Of a DNA stretch of 64,000 bases, positions 34,086 through 46,559 are shown one piece after another. Made by a program: the position numbers and the translations under genes. The notes beneath the pieces were generated by a model, which did no database searches, had not been told where the DNA came from, and worked only from the letters and a program-made list of their open reading frames with translations. The DNA is from Impatiens glandulifera. Its lineage: Eukaryota; Streptophyta; Magnoliopsida; Ericales; Balsaminaceae. Numbering within the stretch: position 1 is the stretch's first letter; each line of letters begins with the position of its first letter. The stretch spans positions 24,981,819-25,045,818 of the forward strand of contig NC_061868.1 of assembly GCF_907164915.1 (NCBI RefSeq), in the 5' to 3' direction.

Positions 34086-34699
34086 TAGAATTATACCCTT
34101 GATTAATACACACTTAAATAGATAAATTGTGATTTTTTTAAGATAAGAGCTGAGGTTAATGTCGAAATAAGAAGGGTCAAGATGATTAGTTTTGATGATT
34201 TGAAGGAATGTTTTCCCCTAGCCAACTAGTTAATTCTCATTACTAGCTGAAAAGAACTTAGAAAGATCTATTCTTTTTGGTTCTCATAAAGTTTGGAATT
34301 TATAGAATAGAAAAGAGTTTTTACAAGCTAAACACAAGACAAGGGAAGCAAGGGTGAATCCATGATTCTTTTTTTTTACTCTAGGCTAAAATAATTATAG
34401 GTATTACACTAATACGGATAATAAGTCGAACATATTAATCAAACAGTTTCAAGAATACTCTTATTAAAATAAAATAAATATACGAAACCTAATAAAATAC
34501 AAAAATACTCTATTTAAAAAAAATATGATAAAAAAATTTGTAAAATTAAATTAATTAGGTTTTAAACCATAAAAAATTAACTATATAAATAAATAAATAT
34601 GAAAATCTAATTTAATGAATTTCAACCTAATTTTATGAGAATATAAGAAAAAGTATAAAATAAAAATAAAAATACAAAATTGTGGTAACACATATTATA
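33479..34699. other. Upstream region of the LRR gene, with TA microsatellite
   Basis: It should contain the LRR promoter; TTTTAAATACACATG (33532-33546) is the nearest TATA-like run on the coding strand. A perfect (AT)n run occupies 34043-34084. 34084-34355 is the duplicate of 11640-11830. The remainder is AT-rich and I see no gene. Confidence 0.45.
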
Positions 34700-36168
34700 A
34701 AGTGAATATATTAAGGAGCATACAATGCACATTCTCCATTAAAGTTATATTCATCCTCTCTACCACACTATTCTATTGTGGATTCTTTGGCAATGTGTGG
34801 TACTTTACGATTCCTTCAGTTCTATATAAAGAATTAAATTCTTTAGAACAAAGCTCCAAATCATTATCAGTACATAAACGTTTTATTGGTTTCCCTGTCT
34901 GTTTCTCAATCATAGTTTTCCACTCCTTAAACTTAGAGAAAACATAACTCTTTTGCTTAAAAAGAAATCCCAAACTTTTCTGGAGAAATCATTGATAATC
35001 GTTAGTATATAATAAGCACCTCCCATACAAGACACCCTAGACGGTCCCCAAATATCAGAGTGAATATAATCAATTGTTCCTTCAGTATTGTGGATGCCTC
35101 TAGAGAATTTGATTATTTTTTGTTTGTCGATGACACAATGCTCACAAAACTTCAATTTGCTAATAATTTACCCATCAAGAAATCTTCGCTTGCTCAATTC
35201 AGTCATATCATTCTCACTTATATGACCAAGTCGAATATTCCACAACTTTGTGACATCATCATTAGATAACGAGGAGGTAGTAATAACAATATTGCCTACA
35301 ACTGTGGAGTTTTTAAGAATATATAACATGTCAAGTTTTCTTTCAACTTTCATCACAACAAGAACACATCTACTAACCTTAATAACTCCACCTTCAACAG
35401 TGTACTTATAACCTTTTAAATCAAGGGTACTAAGAGAAATAAGATTTCTCCTCAAATCAGGAACATTTTTTACATCATCAAGTGTTTGAACAACTCCATA
35501 AAATATATTGATTTTTATTGTTCATATACCCACAACCTTGCATGATGAATTATCTCCCATTAACACAATATCTTTGGAAACTTTATCATACATTGAAAAC
35601 CAATCCCGATTGGGAAACACATTATACGTATAGTTAGAATCGAGTATCCAATCATCTTGCGACCTTGCATCACAAACATAAGTCATGAGGAGTTCACTGT
35701 CTTCGGCGTCAACAGTACTAGTTTCGCCGTAATTTTTTGTCTGCTTGTCAGTCAGAATATAATATATTTTCTTAAATTTATTTTGTAGCTTCCAGCACTC
35801 AGATTTTATGTGGCCTCCTTTCTTGTAGTAATTATAAGTCTTCCAAAGTTTTCTTGAATTTGATCCATTTGTTTTATAATATTTTGAACCATTTTCTTGT
35901 GTTCTTCCTCGAGTAGTAAGACCCTTTGCTGGACCATCAGAATGACTAACAAGATGTTTCATCTTCTCCTTAGATAATAATGCATCATAAATATCTGTAG
36001 TAGTGACAACATCGCGACTGAATAGAATAATATCTCGAAACGTGATATAAGATGGGGCAGAGAACACGATAAAATTAAAGCTAGATCTTCAACGTTATAC
36101 TTGACTTTCAAGGCTTCCAAATCAGCAACAGTTTCTTTAAATGTCGATATATGCTCTTATAGAGGCGT
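34700..36168 (-). pseudogene. Tnt1/Tork-like copia, gag to integrase (left part)
   Basis: On the minus strand: gag (36168-35990, EHISTFKETVADLEALKVKYN), a zinc-knuckle relic (YNYYKKGGHIKSECWKL, about 35830-35780; the first Cys positions read Tyr), GAG-pre-integrase (DDWILDSNYTYNVFPNRDW, about 35670), then the integrase core (35155-34773, HSDIWGPSRVS, KRLCTDNDLELCS) ending at 34700 in unrelated AT-rich DNA. RT and RNase H are lost. The left end of element O cuts it at 36168/36169; the missing gag N-terminus lies at 59199-59578. WILDSNCTYH-like motifs point to the Tnt1/Tork group. Confidence 0.85.
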
Positions 36169-37130
36169 TGTTATGATCGAATACAACAATAGAAGAGGGG
36201 GTTGAATATTGTTGTTCTATTTTTCATTTTAAATGCATTTTTAATCTTGTTAAAGACTGAAAATCTATTTCTATTCTTTAATAAATCTTAGCAAGCTATT
36301 GAACGGTTTCAAGTGTGGAAAATACTTGTGGGATTTGAAGAAGCATATATAAGACAGAATGAAGAAACAAAAAGACAACACAAGATTTTATGGATGTTCG
36401 AAGATAAAACTCATACGACATCCCTTCTTCTATTTCTAAAAGGATTCCACTAGAAGATTTTGATTTGTATAACCTCTACACAAACCCACTCAGATCACAA
36501 GTCTTAACAAATGTATGTCTGAACTTTTATCTATCACACTCTCTTGTTTAACAGACAACATTATGTTCAACTTACACAAATCAACTGTTTATGCAATAAT
36601 ACAAATGATTACCTCTCAACGTATATTGTAATGTGTGTTCTTGACGTATTCACTTGCAAAGAACAAGTTGGAGAAAGAGTAATCCAGAGATTCAAGAACG
36701 GGGAGATTCGTTGTTGTCTTTTGATGGCCTTTTTATATTTTATGCATGGTAACGATCGAATATATTTTGTTGACACGTGGTAGCGGTACATTCGTCGTAC
36801 GCCTGGTGTACGGGGTAGTGCGCCTAGGACTCGAATATTTATTAGTGTGTGGCGTAGAGGATAGTGTGCTTGAGAATCGAATATTCGTTCGTACTGGGTA
36901 GTGCGTAGGAGATGATCATATCTACTGATGAGCTACCATGGTGTACTGATGAGCTACCATGGTGATAGCGTACTCAACTATTGATGCAACACTGTTGTTG
37001 ACGCAACTCTGTTGATGGACTACTCAACTGTTTGCGCAACCCTGCTGATGACTTCTTTTCTTTGCTACCGTCCTTTTCCTGGTTTCCCCTTCACTACTCT
37101 TCCCCTTTACTAATTTCCCCCTTTTTAACA
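36169..37130 (-). repeat. 3' LTR of element O
   Basis: Plus-strand ends are TGTTATGATCGAATAC and CCCCCTTTTTAACA. The left half matches 47764-48272 closely and the right half matches 58531-58920. A CACGTG G-box (36774-36779) lies about 35 bases from a minus-strand TATA box (36728-36745), the same arrangement as in S-family LTRs. The conserved leader block (CCTTCTTC, GATGTTCGAAGATAAAACTC reversed) lies at 36392-36425 and the CTTGAA/TTCAAG hairpin at 36303-36318. The flank 36164-36168 (GGCGT) is one TSD copy; GGCAT at 59194-59198 is the other. Confidence 0.8.
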
Positions 37131-38479
37131 TCAGCAGCTCCCAATCGATTATCTCCTGTTTTCTTAAGAAAGTCTGTTACTTCGGCAATCTACATTCCGA
37201 TAGTATCAATCTTCGTAGAGAGTTCTCTTTTGTAACTACCAATGGTATTGTTCAAAACACTTTTGAACCTGGTCATTGATTCTTTGATGATAGTAACCTC
37301 AATGCTACTCTTTGTGACATGGCTAAGGATTTTGTTTTGAGAGGATGCCAATGCAGTCGAGGCAGCTGATGCCCGCTCCTTTAGATATTCAATTCCTCCA
37401 AGGATAGTGGCAATACTCGGTTGTAGGGGAGCAAGAGAGTTCTAGATAAAACTGTGGAGAACCGTTATTCCTAGAGATGGCTCCTCTACAGAATGAGGAG
37501 TTGGTTGATGATGAAGGGAGACAGCTGGTATCATCTTTAGAGGAATAGATTTTTCACTTCCCACAATAGTTACTTCCCTGTTAGCAACTAAAACATGTCC
37601 TCTTGAGGATGGAGAAGATTATGGAGATGACACTTGATTCAGTGTTGGAGATGTAAATTCGAACTGCTCATACTCTACATAATCATCTTCGAATATTTCA
37701 GTTGTCGATGTAGAGTGATTAGAAGCGGTCGGGGAAGATTGTTGCTCAGTTGGGAAAATTAGCTGCTCGACAACAGGAGAGGTGTGTTGTTCTACAGCTA
37801 AGGAGGGTTGTTGCTCGGCAACGATGGTTGTTGCTCGGCAGCGGAGCTGATTAGCACTGCATTCATAGGAGTTGACTCTAGAGGATGAGTTAAGTTGGGC
37901 ATAACCTATAGAGGAAAAGCGCATGATACATTGATTGGAGCCCATTTTTGCTAAGCATACCTGGAGGACCTAGTGCCATGTAAGATTGACGTGGCCCTAT
38001 ATTTGAGTGAGAACAGTGTATGATGTAGCTTTTCGTTTGCTCTGGAATCCATCCATGTAGTTTTCTCTAATGGCTTGAAATTAGCCACTCTTTAGCGAAG
38101 GATAGTTTGCAGGGTACCTCCTTTTGCATTGATAGCAACTAATTCTCTCATTTTGAGAGCTTCCTGAATATTTTTAGTATGGGTCTACTTTAGGATAGAG
38201 TTCTCTTGGATTATCAACGCTTTAATCCTCAGATTAGGATCAGCACTTGGTAGGAATTCAAAGAACCTTCCATGAAGTCTCTTATTGCTCCAGTTGTCAA
38301 AGAGTTACAGCCTCTCATTCTCCTTCTCCTCAACCTCCTCCATAATCAAATTTAAGGATAGTTGTTCTAGGGAGGGAGCCTTGGGTACAAACACCGCAAG
38401 TTATTTTCCTTTACCTACAACTTCGACAGGTCGTGCAACGGTTTGAACTTGTTCATTTATAATGATACCTTTGGCAGCT

Positions 38480-38573
38480 GGAGCTCTTTCTATTATAGCT
38501 ATAGGAGCTTTTGCTATTATAGCTATAGGAGCTTTTGCTATTATAGCTATAGGAGCTTTTGCTATTATAGCTT
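38480..38573. repeat. 24-bp tandem repeat inside the O aORF
   Basis: Four units (the last partial) of GGAGCTTTTGCTATTATAGC plus TATA. On the coding (minus) strand they specify the octapeptide APIAIIAK. The period is a multiple of three and the units are almost identical, so this expansion is recent compared with the rest of the gene. Confidence 0.85.
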
Positions 38574-39699
38574 CTGAAGAAATAGTTGTTAAGAGAGTAG
38601 TTCCTATAGGTGATGATGTTGTTTGTGTTTTAGCATGCTTAACAGCTGACTATGTAACTAGTCTTTCATCAAGACTATTAGCTGACACAGTAGTTGATGC
38701 TTCAACAAAGCCTTCAATAGCTGCTTCGGTTATAACCAATTTAGGAGTTACCTCAAATTACCACTGTTGCAGGAGTTATCTCAGGAATTACCTCTGATGC
38801 AGGAGTTACCTCAAGAGTTGAGACATTGACTGAGGTGGGATTTACTTCCATCACAACATCAGAGTCTGCTGCCTTTGTTGTTGTTGCGTCCTCCAATCTT
38901 GCCCTTTTTGCCTCAAAAGCAATGTCGATCGACTCTTCTATTGAGAAAAAGGTTCGGCTATTGGAGCTGTCAGCAGATTCCTCAACCACCTGATTTCTTC
39001 TCTTCCTTGGTGTTGATTGCTTGAAGAAGGCAGTCGAATGTCTGCTAGACTGTTGTGCAGAAGTTTCTAGACTGGAGTCCGGAACCCCTTTCTTCCTGAA
39101 AATGTAGTTATTGGTCGTTCTGCTAGTCATAATCTTGTTAGGATGGATGTTCACTCCCTTCCCTAAGTTAACATTGAGGTGCTCAAGTAGTCTACTAATC
39201 TACACAACAAATCAAGAACACTACTTCTTTGGGAGCTTCACCATGGTAACCAAAGTTGTAAATAGAACAGAGGGCCAGTTGATATACATTCTTTTGGTGA
39301 TAGCCACCATTATTTTGAATCGGTCATGTGTATACGCATCAAAGGACCCCACCTTAGCGCGAATTGATTTTGAAACCATGTCGTGGATCAAACAGAATTC
39401 CAACTTCATCAGCTACTTCTTTCCATGAGTCTGAATGGGATAAGAGACATCTGAAAATACCATCTGCATCTCCTTGATTTTGTCTGTTGGAATCTTGTCG
39501 AATACGGTGAGCCTTTCCGTCGGAAGCTCGAAATATTCGACGAATATCTCTTCAGAAACATTGACTTCAGTTCCTTTCACCCAGTAGTGGATGTTGTCCC
39601 CGACCATCTTTGTTGTAGAAAAGAACTAACGTACCTCAAGTTTGTGAACGTTGTTCGGTCCCCCGGGGAACTTCCTCAGACCGGATGCTTTTAGGATTC

Positions 39700-41298
39700 T
39701 GAAAGGATCGTTTGCACCAATAGAGACAGGGGTCTTGCTATTGATGACAACTTCGTACAAAAACGGTTTGATAGAAATCATGTTAGGGATTTGTATCACT
39801 TTCTATTCTTCACAAACCCTTGCAAACTCTTGAACGATTCAAGTGCGGAGACGTTTGCTTAGGTTTGAAGCTAAGAACCGATAAAGGAGAAGATGACAGA
39901 ATGTAAATGACAAAGGGAGATGTTTATGAATATTCGGAGCAAAACTCTCCTACGTTACCCCTTCTTCCAACCACATGAAGGATTCACTATACTTTCCTTA
40001 GAATCAAATACAGTTGCAAAGCTAGCTCACTGTTGAACAGAACAAACTCTGTTCAACTTACAGTATATTGAAGAATATCACTCAGCTGGATAATACTTTG
40101 ATTCTATATCCCTCTCGATGTACAAAACATAGTAAAACAAGAAAGCAATTCGTGAGATTGTAAGTTCAGTAAGCAAGTTTCTGTATCAAGTGTCTGATGG
40201 TTCGTCTGTTGTCCTTGAGGATCCTTAAATAGAGAGTAGGTACCAATGGTCGAATCTTCTATAATGACACGTGGCGAATACCCATTGGAGAGCCTCCATA
40301 GTACACACGTATAGCAGACACTAAGCACCATGATCGTGGTCGTACCAAAGTGATAGTGTGCCGAATATTCTTCTAGGATTGTCCTGCAAGAAATAAGTAG
40401 TGGGAAGAATATTTGCTTACGTGGAATTAATTCATTGGATATAACTGGTTGTCGTACTGATGTGCACGGATAAGTGGAGCAGGAGTAGCGTACAACTAGT
40501 TGATCGTAGATAGACGGACGCTAGCTTCAAGCAACTGCTGAAGCAGGGCATTAGATGTGCTCCAATTAGACTGATAAGTCTAATGAAGTTAGACTCCCCC
40601 GTCTAATAGCAGGATCCATTAGACCACCGAGTCTAATGGAGTTAGACGACACGTCTAACTACGTGTCCCTTCAGACTAATCTGAAGGAGTTAGACTGCAC
40701 GTCTAACTTTCATCTGTTAGACTGCACGTCTAACTACGTCTGTTAGATTACACGTCTAACTACGTGTCCCTTCAGACTAATCTGAAGGAGTTAGACTACA
40801 CGTTTAACTACGTATATGTTAGACTGCACGTCTAACTATGTATCTGTTAGACTGCACGTCTAACTACGTATTTGTTAGACTGCACGTCTAACTACGTATC
40901 TATTAGACTGCACGTCTAACTACGTATATGTTAGATTGCACGTCTAACTACGTATCTGTTAGACTGTACGTCTAACTACGTATCTATTAGATTGCACGTC
41001 TAACTACGTATCTGTTAGACTGCACGTCTAACTACGTATCTCTTAGACTACACGTTTAACTACGTATCTGTTAGACTGCATGTCTAACTACGTATTTGTT
41101 AGACTGCACGTCTAACTCTATGAGTCTAATAGCTAGTAAGTCTAATGAACCTCATTCAAACTAAGTCTAACTTAGCACGATTTAATGCACCTATACAAAA
41201 ACAATTAGACGACTTAGTTTAAGTTTTATACAAACTCTTCATCAAAATACCGATAGTCAACCTGATTTGATCCTCAGTCAAAATAATTTGACCCAACA
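39700..41298 (-). mobile_element. Solo LTR of the S family inside the O aORF
   Basis: Minus-oriented LTR of about 1599 bases with plus-strand ends TGAAAGGATCGTTTGC and ATTTGACCCAACA. It matches the S-element LTRs (48273-49910) in reverse, including a CACGTG box (40268-40273), a leader block near 39945-39980 and a TTAGAC hairpin array (40600-41125). The flanks GATTC (39695-39699) and GGTTC (41299-41303) form a five-base TSD with one mismatch. The aORF reads through in the family order when the insert is ignored. Confidence 0.85.
40600..41125 (-). repeat. 28-bp hairpin array (S-family solo LTR)
   Basis: Units of about 28 bases, TTAGACTGCACGTCTAAC followed by TACGTATCTG. There are about fourteen regular copies from 40711 on, and less regular ones before that. 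Each unit contains the near-palindrome TTAGAC-TGCAC-GTCTAA. Confidence 0.9.
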
Positions 41299-41401
41299 GG
41301 TTCAAAACATCTCTAGTATCTTTGGGATCCTCAAAGCGTAGATAGATTCGAAATTCACCTACAAGATGTTTTGTGAGAAGGAAGCCATTTGTGATGCTCA
41401 A

Positions 41402-41989
41402 AATTTCAGAGAATGAGGAGAAAGATATTTAGGGTTTCAAATCACAAGAGGAAATATGAAATCGCAAGAGAGAGGGAGAATATGAATCGCCTTTTGAAAT
41501 GTGAGACGTTTAGATATGTTGGTCACATATATATAATATGATAGTCACGTATCTTCATGTTATTTATTTAAAATATATATATATATATTTATTTTAAAAA
41601 TCTAATTTAAAAATGTGACCGTTCATTATCCAAAGGGAGATGAAATGATAGCATATGGATAAGATCGAAAAGTTGTTCCACTCATTTGAAGAGTAGTCGT
41701 ATGATGCTCACTAAGACAGCTCACTGAATGTCATGTCTGCATACCTTGTATTTTAGTTGAGTGTCATTACTTTGCTGAAATTAGAAGTTTCTTATGCACA
41801 GCCTCATCTGATGTACAATGTCATCAGCTGACTCTTCTTTCAACATGGTTGAAGACAGTTGTTTCAACATGTCTGGCTTATCAGCTGACCGAAAATTCCC
41901 CCTAATTTTATGCATCATTACTTAATTTATCTCTAGAAGACCTAAAATATTTTTAAAGTAAAAAAACTTAATCTCGGGGAGTGGCTTTG
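41402..41989 (-). promoter_or_regulatory. Spacer of element O with internal promoter
   Basis: Reading the minus strand toward the aORF: ATGAAGATACGTGACTATCA (plus 41564-41541) is a decayed form of the ATGAAGACACGTGTCTTTCA G-box block of the S element. It is followed by a TATA run (plus 41524-41540) about 125 bases before the ATG at 41401. The leader is C/T-rich. The remainder to 41989 is non-coding. Promoter function is inferred from position and conservation. Confidence 0.55.
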
Positions 41990-44900
41990 TGAAGATGGCA
42001 TCCATTTGTTGATCGGTGGGCACGTATTACAGTCGAACGTGCTTCTACACTACATGGTCTCGGATGAAGTGGAGTCGGTTGTCGATATGCTTTGTCCTCA
42101 AATGCAACACCGGATTATATATGATCTCTATGGCACTAGTCTTGTCACAGAAGATTGACGACTCGTCTTCCTGAATGCCAAAGTCCCCCAGCTGTTGTTG
42201 AATCCACAGCAGCTGAGCACGATAGTTTCCTATAGTAAGATATTTTGCTTATGTTGTTGAAGTGGCAATAGACTTCTACTTCTTGTTGAAACAAGAGATC
42301 AGACGATCACTAAGGAACTGACACGTTCCACTAGTGCTTTTCCTATCAATCTTACAACTGCATAGTCTGCATCAGAGTAACTAATTAAGTTGAAACTATA
42401 ATCCTTCGGATACCACAGTCCAACAAATTGAGTTCCCTTCAGATATTTCAAAATACGTTTAGCAGTTATGTAATGAGATTGTTTAGTATTAGTCTGAACT
42501 CTTCCACAGACGCCGACAACAAACAATATGTCTGGTCGGCTGGTTTGTCAAATAGAGCAATGAGCCAATGACCCTCGATAAGCTGTGATATCAACATCCT
42601 GACCGCCTTCATCTTTATCTAGTTTGCTTGATGAAATCATGGGAGTTGAGGCAGTTGAGCATTTCTCCATACCGAATTTCTTCAGTAATTCCTTTGTATT
42701 CTTCGCTTGATTTATGAAGATTACAGTTTCAAGTTGCCTAACTTGAAGTCCAAGGAGAATGTCAGCTCACCCATCATGCTCATCTCAAATTTGTCCTACA
42801 TCAACTTAGAAAACTTTTCACATAGTTTGGGGTTAGTTGATCCAAATATGATGTCATCCACATAAATTTGTACAAGTAGTATATGTGAATCTTTAACAAA
42901 TCTGAAAAATGTTTTATCTACTGTGCCAATAATAAAATCATGCTCAAATAAGAATGTTGATAGTGTGTCATACCAAGCTCTAGGAGCTTGCTTAAGACCA
43001 TATAAAACTTTATCTAACTTGAAAACATGATGAGGCAGAGAATGATTTTAAAAACCAATGGGTTGTTCAACATAAACATCTTCATTTAGTATGTCGTTAA
43101 GAAAAGCACTTTTAATGTCCATTTGATATACTTTAAAAAAAATTAAAACAGCATAAGCTAGGAAGATTCTAATAGCTTTTAATCTGGTTATAGGGGAAAA
43201 TGACTCCTCGAAGTCAATTTCTTCCTCCTATCTATATCCTTAAGCTAGTAGCCTAGCTTTATTTCTCATAACTATATCATCTTCAATTAGACTATTTCTA
43301 AAAACCCATCTAGTCCCAATAACAAATTGATTATCTGGTCTTGGAATTAGATGTCAAACTTTGTTTCTTTCAAATTGGTTTAGTTCTTCTTGTATTACTT
43401 TGATCCAAACTAGATCAAGCAATACTTCATCTACTTTCTTAGGCTCGATCTAAGAGATAAAAGCAGAATTTGCATATTCATCAATTAGTTGGTTTTTGAT
43501 CCTAAGAGGTTCAGCTAGATTACCTATGATTAATTCTGGTAGGTGGTTTCTGTTCCATCTGAAGTTCAGTCCTAGAGGATCAGCTATCTGATTAGCTATT
43601 CTAGCAATATCCAGACTATCAATTGCATATTGACTTCCAGTCTAGCTGTCTGGTTGAACATCAACCAGGTTTTTGGCTGATCAGACGGATTGTTTATGTT
43701 GAACTGAACTTCATCATCACTATCATATTGGAGATTAATTACTCCTAAACTGTTAGACACTTCAATAATTTCATTAGAGTTATTTTCAACAGATTCATCA
43801 AATACTACATGAGTTGATTCTTCAACATTTAGAGTTTGTTTATTGACTGGCTGAAGAGTAACCTAACATAATATCAACATCTGCTTTGGCATCAAAAGTA
43901 GTCAGATGAGTTTTGCCATTGTTATGAATAAAACACTTACAGCCGAATATCCTAAAGTATGATAATTTAGGAACATTGCCATAATAAATTTCATAAGGTG
44001 TTTTATTAAGTCGTTTATTAATCATTGATCTATTTTGAGTATAGCTTGCTATATTAATAGCTTATGCCCAATGTTTTTGAGATACACCGGAATCAGATAG
44101 CATTGAACGAGCTACTTCTTTTAGTGTTACGTTCCTCCTTTCAGCAATACCATTTTTCTATGGAGTTCTGGCACTAGACAACTCATGTCTAATACCAGAT
44201 TTCTCAAGGAAAGAAGACAAATTCATGTTTGTAAATCCAGTTCCTCTATCACTTCTAATTTTTATAATGCTTAATAGTTTTTCATTTTGTAGTCTTCTAA
44301 GAATTTTAATAAAGTTAACACCAGTTCGATCCTTAGATACTAGAAATACTGCACAAGTAAACCTTGAGTAATCATCAATTATAACTAAAGTATATCTCAT
44401 TCCCCTAAACTAATTACTAGAATTGAACAAAATAGGTCCATGTGAAGTAATTCTAAACACATACCACATTGAATATTTCTTTTGTTTTTAAAAGTTGATC
44501 TAACATGTTTGCCCATTTATCAAACTAGGTAGACCTTATCTTTATTAAATTTCAATTTAGGAATATCAGTTACAAGATATTTTGAATAGATATTATTTAT
44601 TATTTTAAAATTTAGGTGATTAAATCTTTCATGCCATAACCAATGTTAGAAAAATCAAGATAGTCAATTTATTAAATGAAAAATAACTATCTAAAGAACT
44701 TAATCAATCTTTAACCATATGTGCAGGGACAACTTCAACCGAATTGGCTAAATCTATCAACAAGATCGGCCAAACCGACATGCTCAACTTGGTCTATCCT
44801 CTCGGTTAAACAGAATCGGCTCAAACACATTCAAAGTTAAACCTGATCGGCTCAAATTCAAACCCGGCTAAAGTGCTAACTGATAATGTTCGGATGGCTC

Positions 44901-46261
44901 AACGCATTGAAGATCTTAAAGCCAATGGAAAGATTATTCAAAGTTATGAATAATCTAAAGATGACGTAATGAATATATCTTGGAAATATGCAAAAGAAGG
45001 TTTTGAGATAAGGCATGCGGCAATTTAATGATTGCAGATTTTATCCAAGCTCACAAGCAATCTTCACGGTGCAAGCGGCCGCCTCATGCATGGCTGCCAT
45101 GTGTACAAAAAGCAAATCTACCTACTCTGACCGGCTCGGTTACCTATGACCAATCAACTGAAGAGTGAGAAATATGACCGTTGTCATATTTCCTATATAA
45201 AAGGAAGCCAAAGCATTGAAGAAAGATACATGAGCGAGAGCTGATCGAACAACATAAAAAATTTATACAGTTCTCTTAATCAAAGCGAAATAGTTGCAAA
45301 CAGTAAAAATTTCGTTGAAAAAGTGTATTACATCACTGTGTGAGTGTTGTAAAGTGAACGACGAGCAGTAAATAAGACTCGATCGTATTGTGTTATTGAA
45401 TATTCCATTAGTGAATATCCTTCTCACTGTTTGAGAAGAAGGGGTGATGTAGGAGAGTTTGCTCCGAACATCCATAAAAATCTGTTTGTGTTCTTTATTT
45501 ACTTTCTGTCACTAAACTAACTGAACCGGCTTTCCTCCCATTCCAACCGAACCGAATCATTTCATATACTTATTCTCACTGAACCGATTTCACTTCACTT
45601 CAACCGAATTCTCTACATTACCTTCCTTAACTGAATCGTGTGTGTTTGCTTCAGGTTGAAACAGACATTTCCGCCCTTGAAATCAGTTCAAGAGTCTGTG
45701 ACAACCTGCATAGTGTTAAGAACGACTCTAATCTCTAACCGGATTAGTGTCAGTCGGTGTTTGTTGTTGTAAGCGATTTCCTTTAGCCAGACTCCGGTCC
45801 ACTATCAGCGATCTCGATCCTAACAACCAATTTTGATCATTTTTGGCTATCATGCATATAAGATCAGATGATTTATTCTTCCAGTTCATTTTATAGGAAT
45901 TTATTATTCTACTTCCTATCAGCAGAGTGTTCCCTTACTGATCTCTAACAAGACATGCATGCTTTTGACATTCTACTTTGTACCCATTATCACACATTTG
46001 ACTTATACTGATTAAGTTGTAGCATAAGTTTTCTACTAACATCACATTTTTAACAATAAAGTTACCGTGGACAATTTTACCCTTATCCACGGTTTTACCT
46101 TTATTGTTGTCACCGAAAGTTAGTTTTGGTCTAGTGCACTTTGATATTTCTGTCAGTAGCCGGTTGTTGCTTGTCATGTGCCTTGAGCAACCACTGTCCA
46201 GATACCAACAGAGTCTTCTAGACAGCTGTCCTGATTTACCTACACATATATACATTGACAT
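41990..46261 (-). pseudogene. Sirevirus-like pol of element O, split by a solo LTR
   Basis: Minus-strand order: protease end / GAG-pre-integrase (46261-45935, CWYLDSGCSRHMTSNNRL and NLISISQMCDNGYKVEC), then the solo LTR (44644-45825), integrase (44640-43840, VIIDDYSRFTCAVFL, RSDRGTGFTN, NKTPYEIYYG), reverse transcriptase (43420-42560, [37 protein letters not shown] near 42860) and RNase H (42526-42000, KGTQFVGLWYPKDYSFNLI). It is close to E1 pol in motif wording but carries many stops and frameshifts. The catalytic YVDD is preserved. The RNase H end fades out near 42000. Confidence 0.88.
44644..45825 (+). mobile_element. Solo LTR of the E1 family in O pol
   Basis: TGTTAGAAAAATCAAG to CTCGATCCTAACA, 1182 bases, with a perfect five-base TSD ACCAA (44639-44643 and 45826-45830). 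It has GTGCAGGGAC near its start, a TATA box (45192-45203, CCTATATAAAAG), the leader block (45421-45480) and the CTTGAAATCAGTTCAAG hairpin near 45677. It is inserted between the pre-integrase and integrase regions of O, in the orientation opposite to O. The perfect TSD suggests it is younger than the other solo LTRs. Confidence 0.92.
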
Positions 46262-46559
46262 CTTTGGTACCCATATTCATTTGGGTCCATGGTTAATTAG
46301 TCCATTGAGGATCCATATTTGAGTTATTTTTATGGATCTTTTGTTTTGCGTTGTTAATAGTGCGTATGTTTTAGAATCGCTAGATGTCTTCTAGCCTGCT
46401 GATGATCTTTTGACTTTAGAAGATGATTTTTGATAAAAAAAAAACATTCCTGGTTTTCTGTCAGGTTTTTGCTTTCTATACAAGTTGGCTTCCTTATTTT
46501 TGGGCTTAAGACAACTTGACTTTTGGTTAATCGACTTAAAATATTTAATTTCATCTTTC

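Larger units (their letters stand above)
37140..41401 (-). pseudogene. aORF of element O, split by a solo LTR
   Basis: The ATG at 41401 opens MSITNGFLLTKHLVGEF and runs to 41299. After the inserted LTR (39700-41298) the family pattern resumes (ASGLRKFPGGPN, then FVEYFELPTERLTVF near 39545, INWPSVLFTTLVTMV near 39270, HPNKIMTSRTTNNY near 39145). The middle region holds eight-residue APIAIIAK repeats (38573-38480), and a domain near 38230-38080 (KNIQEALKMRELVAINAKGG) is homologous to the S-element aORF (54450-54560). The rest down to 37140 is Ser/Gln/Glu-rich and low in complexity. Removing the insert leaves about 885 codons, with many stops and shifts. It ends close to the 3' LTR. No membrane segment is seen. 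Confidence 0.75.

Noticed and set aside
38462..38797. Plus-strand ORF with IAIGAFAI repeats
   Set aside because: It is the antisense shadow of the APIAIIAK repeat in the minus-strand aORF of element O.
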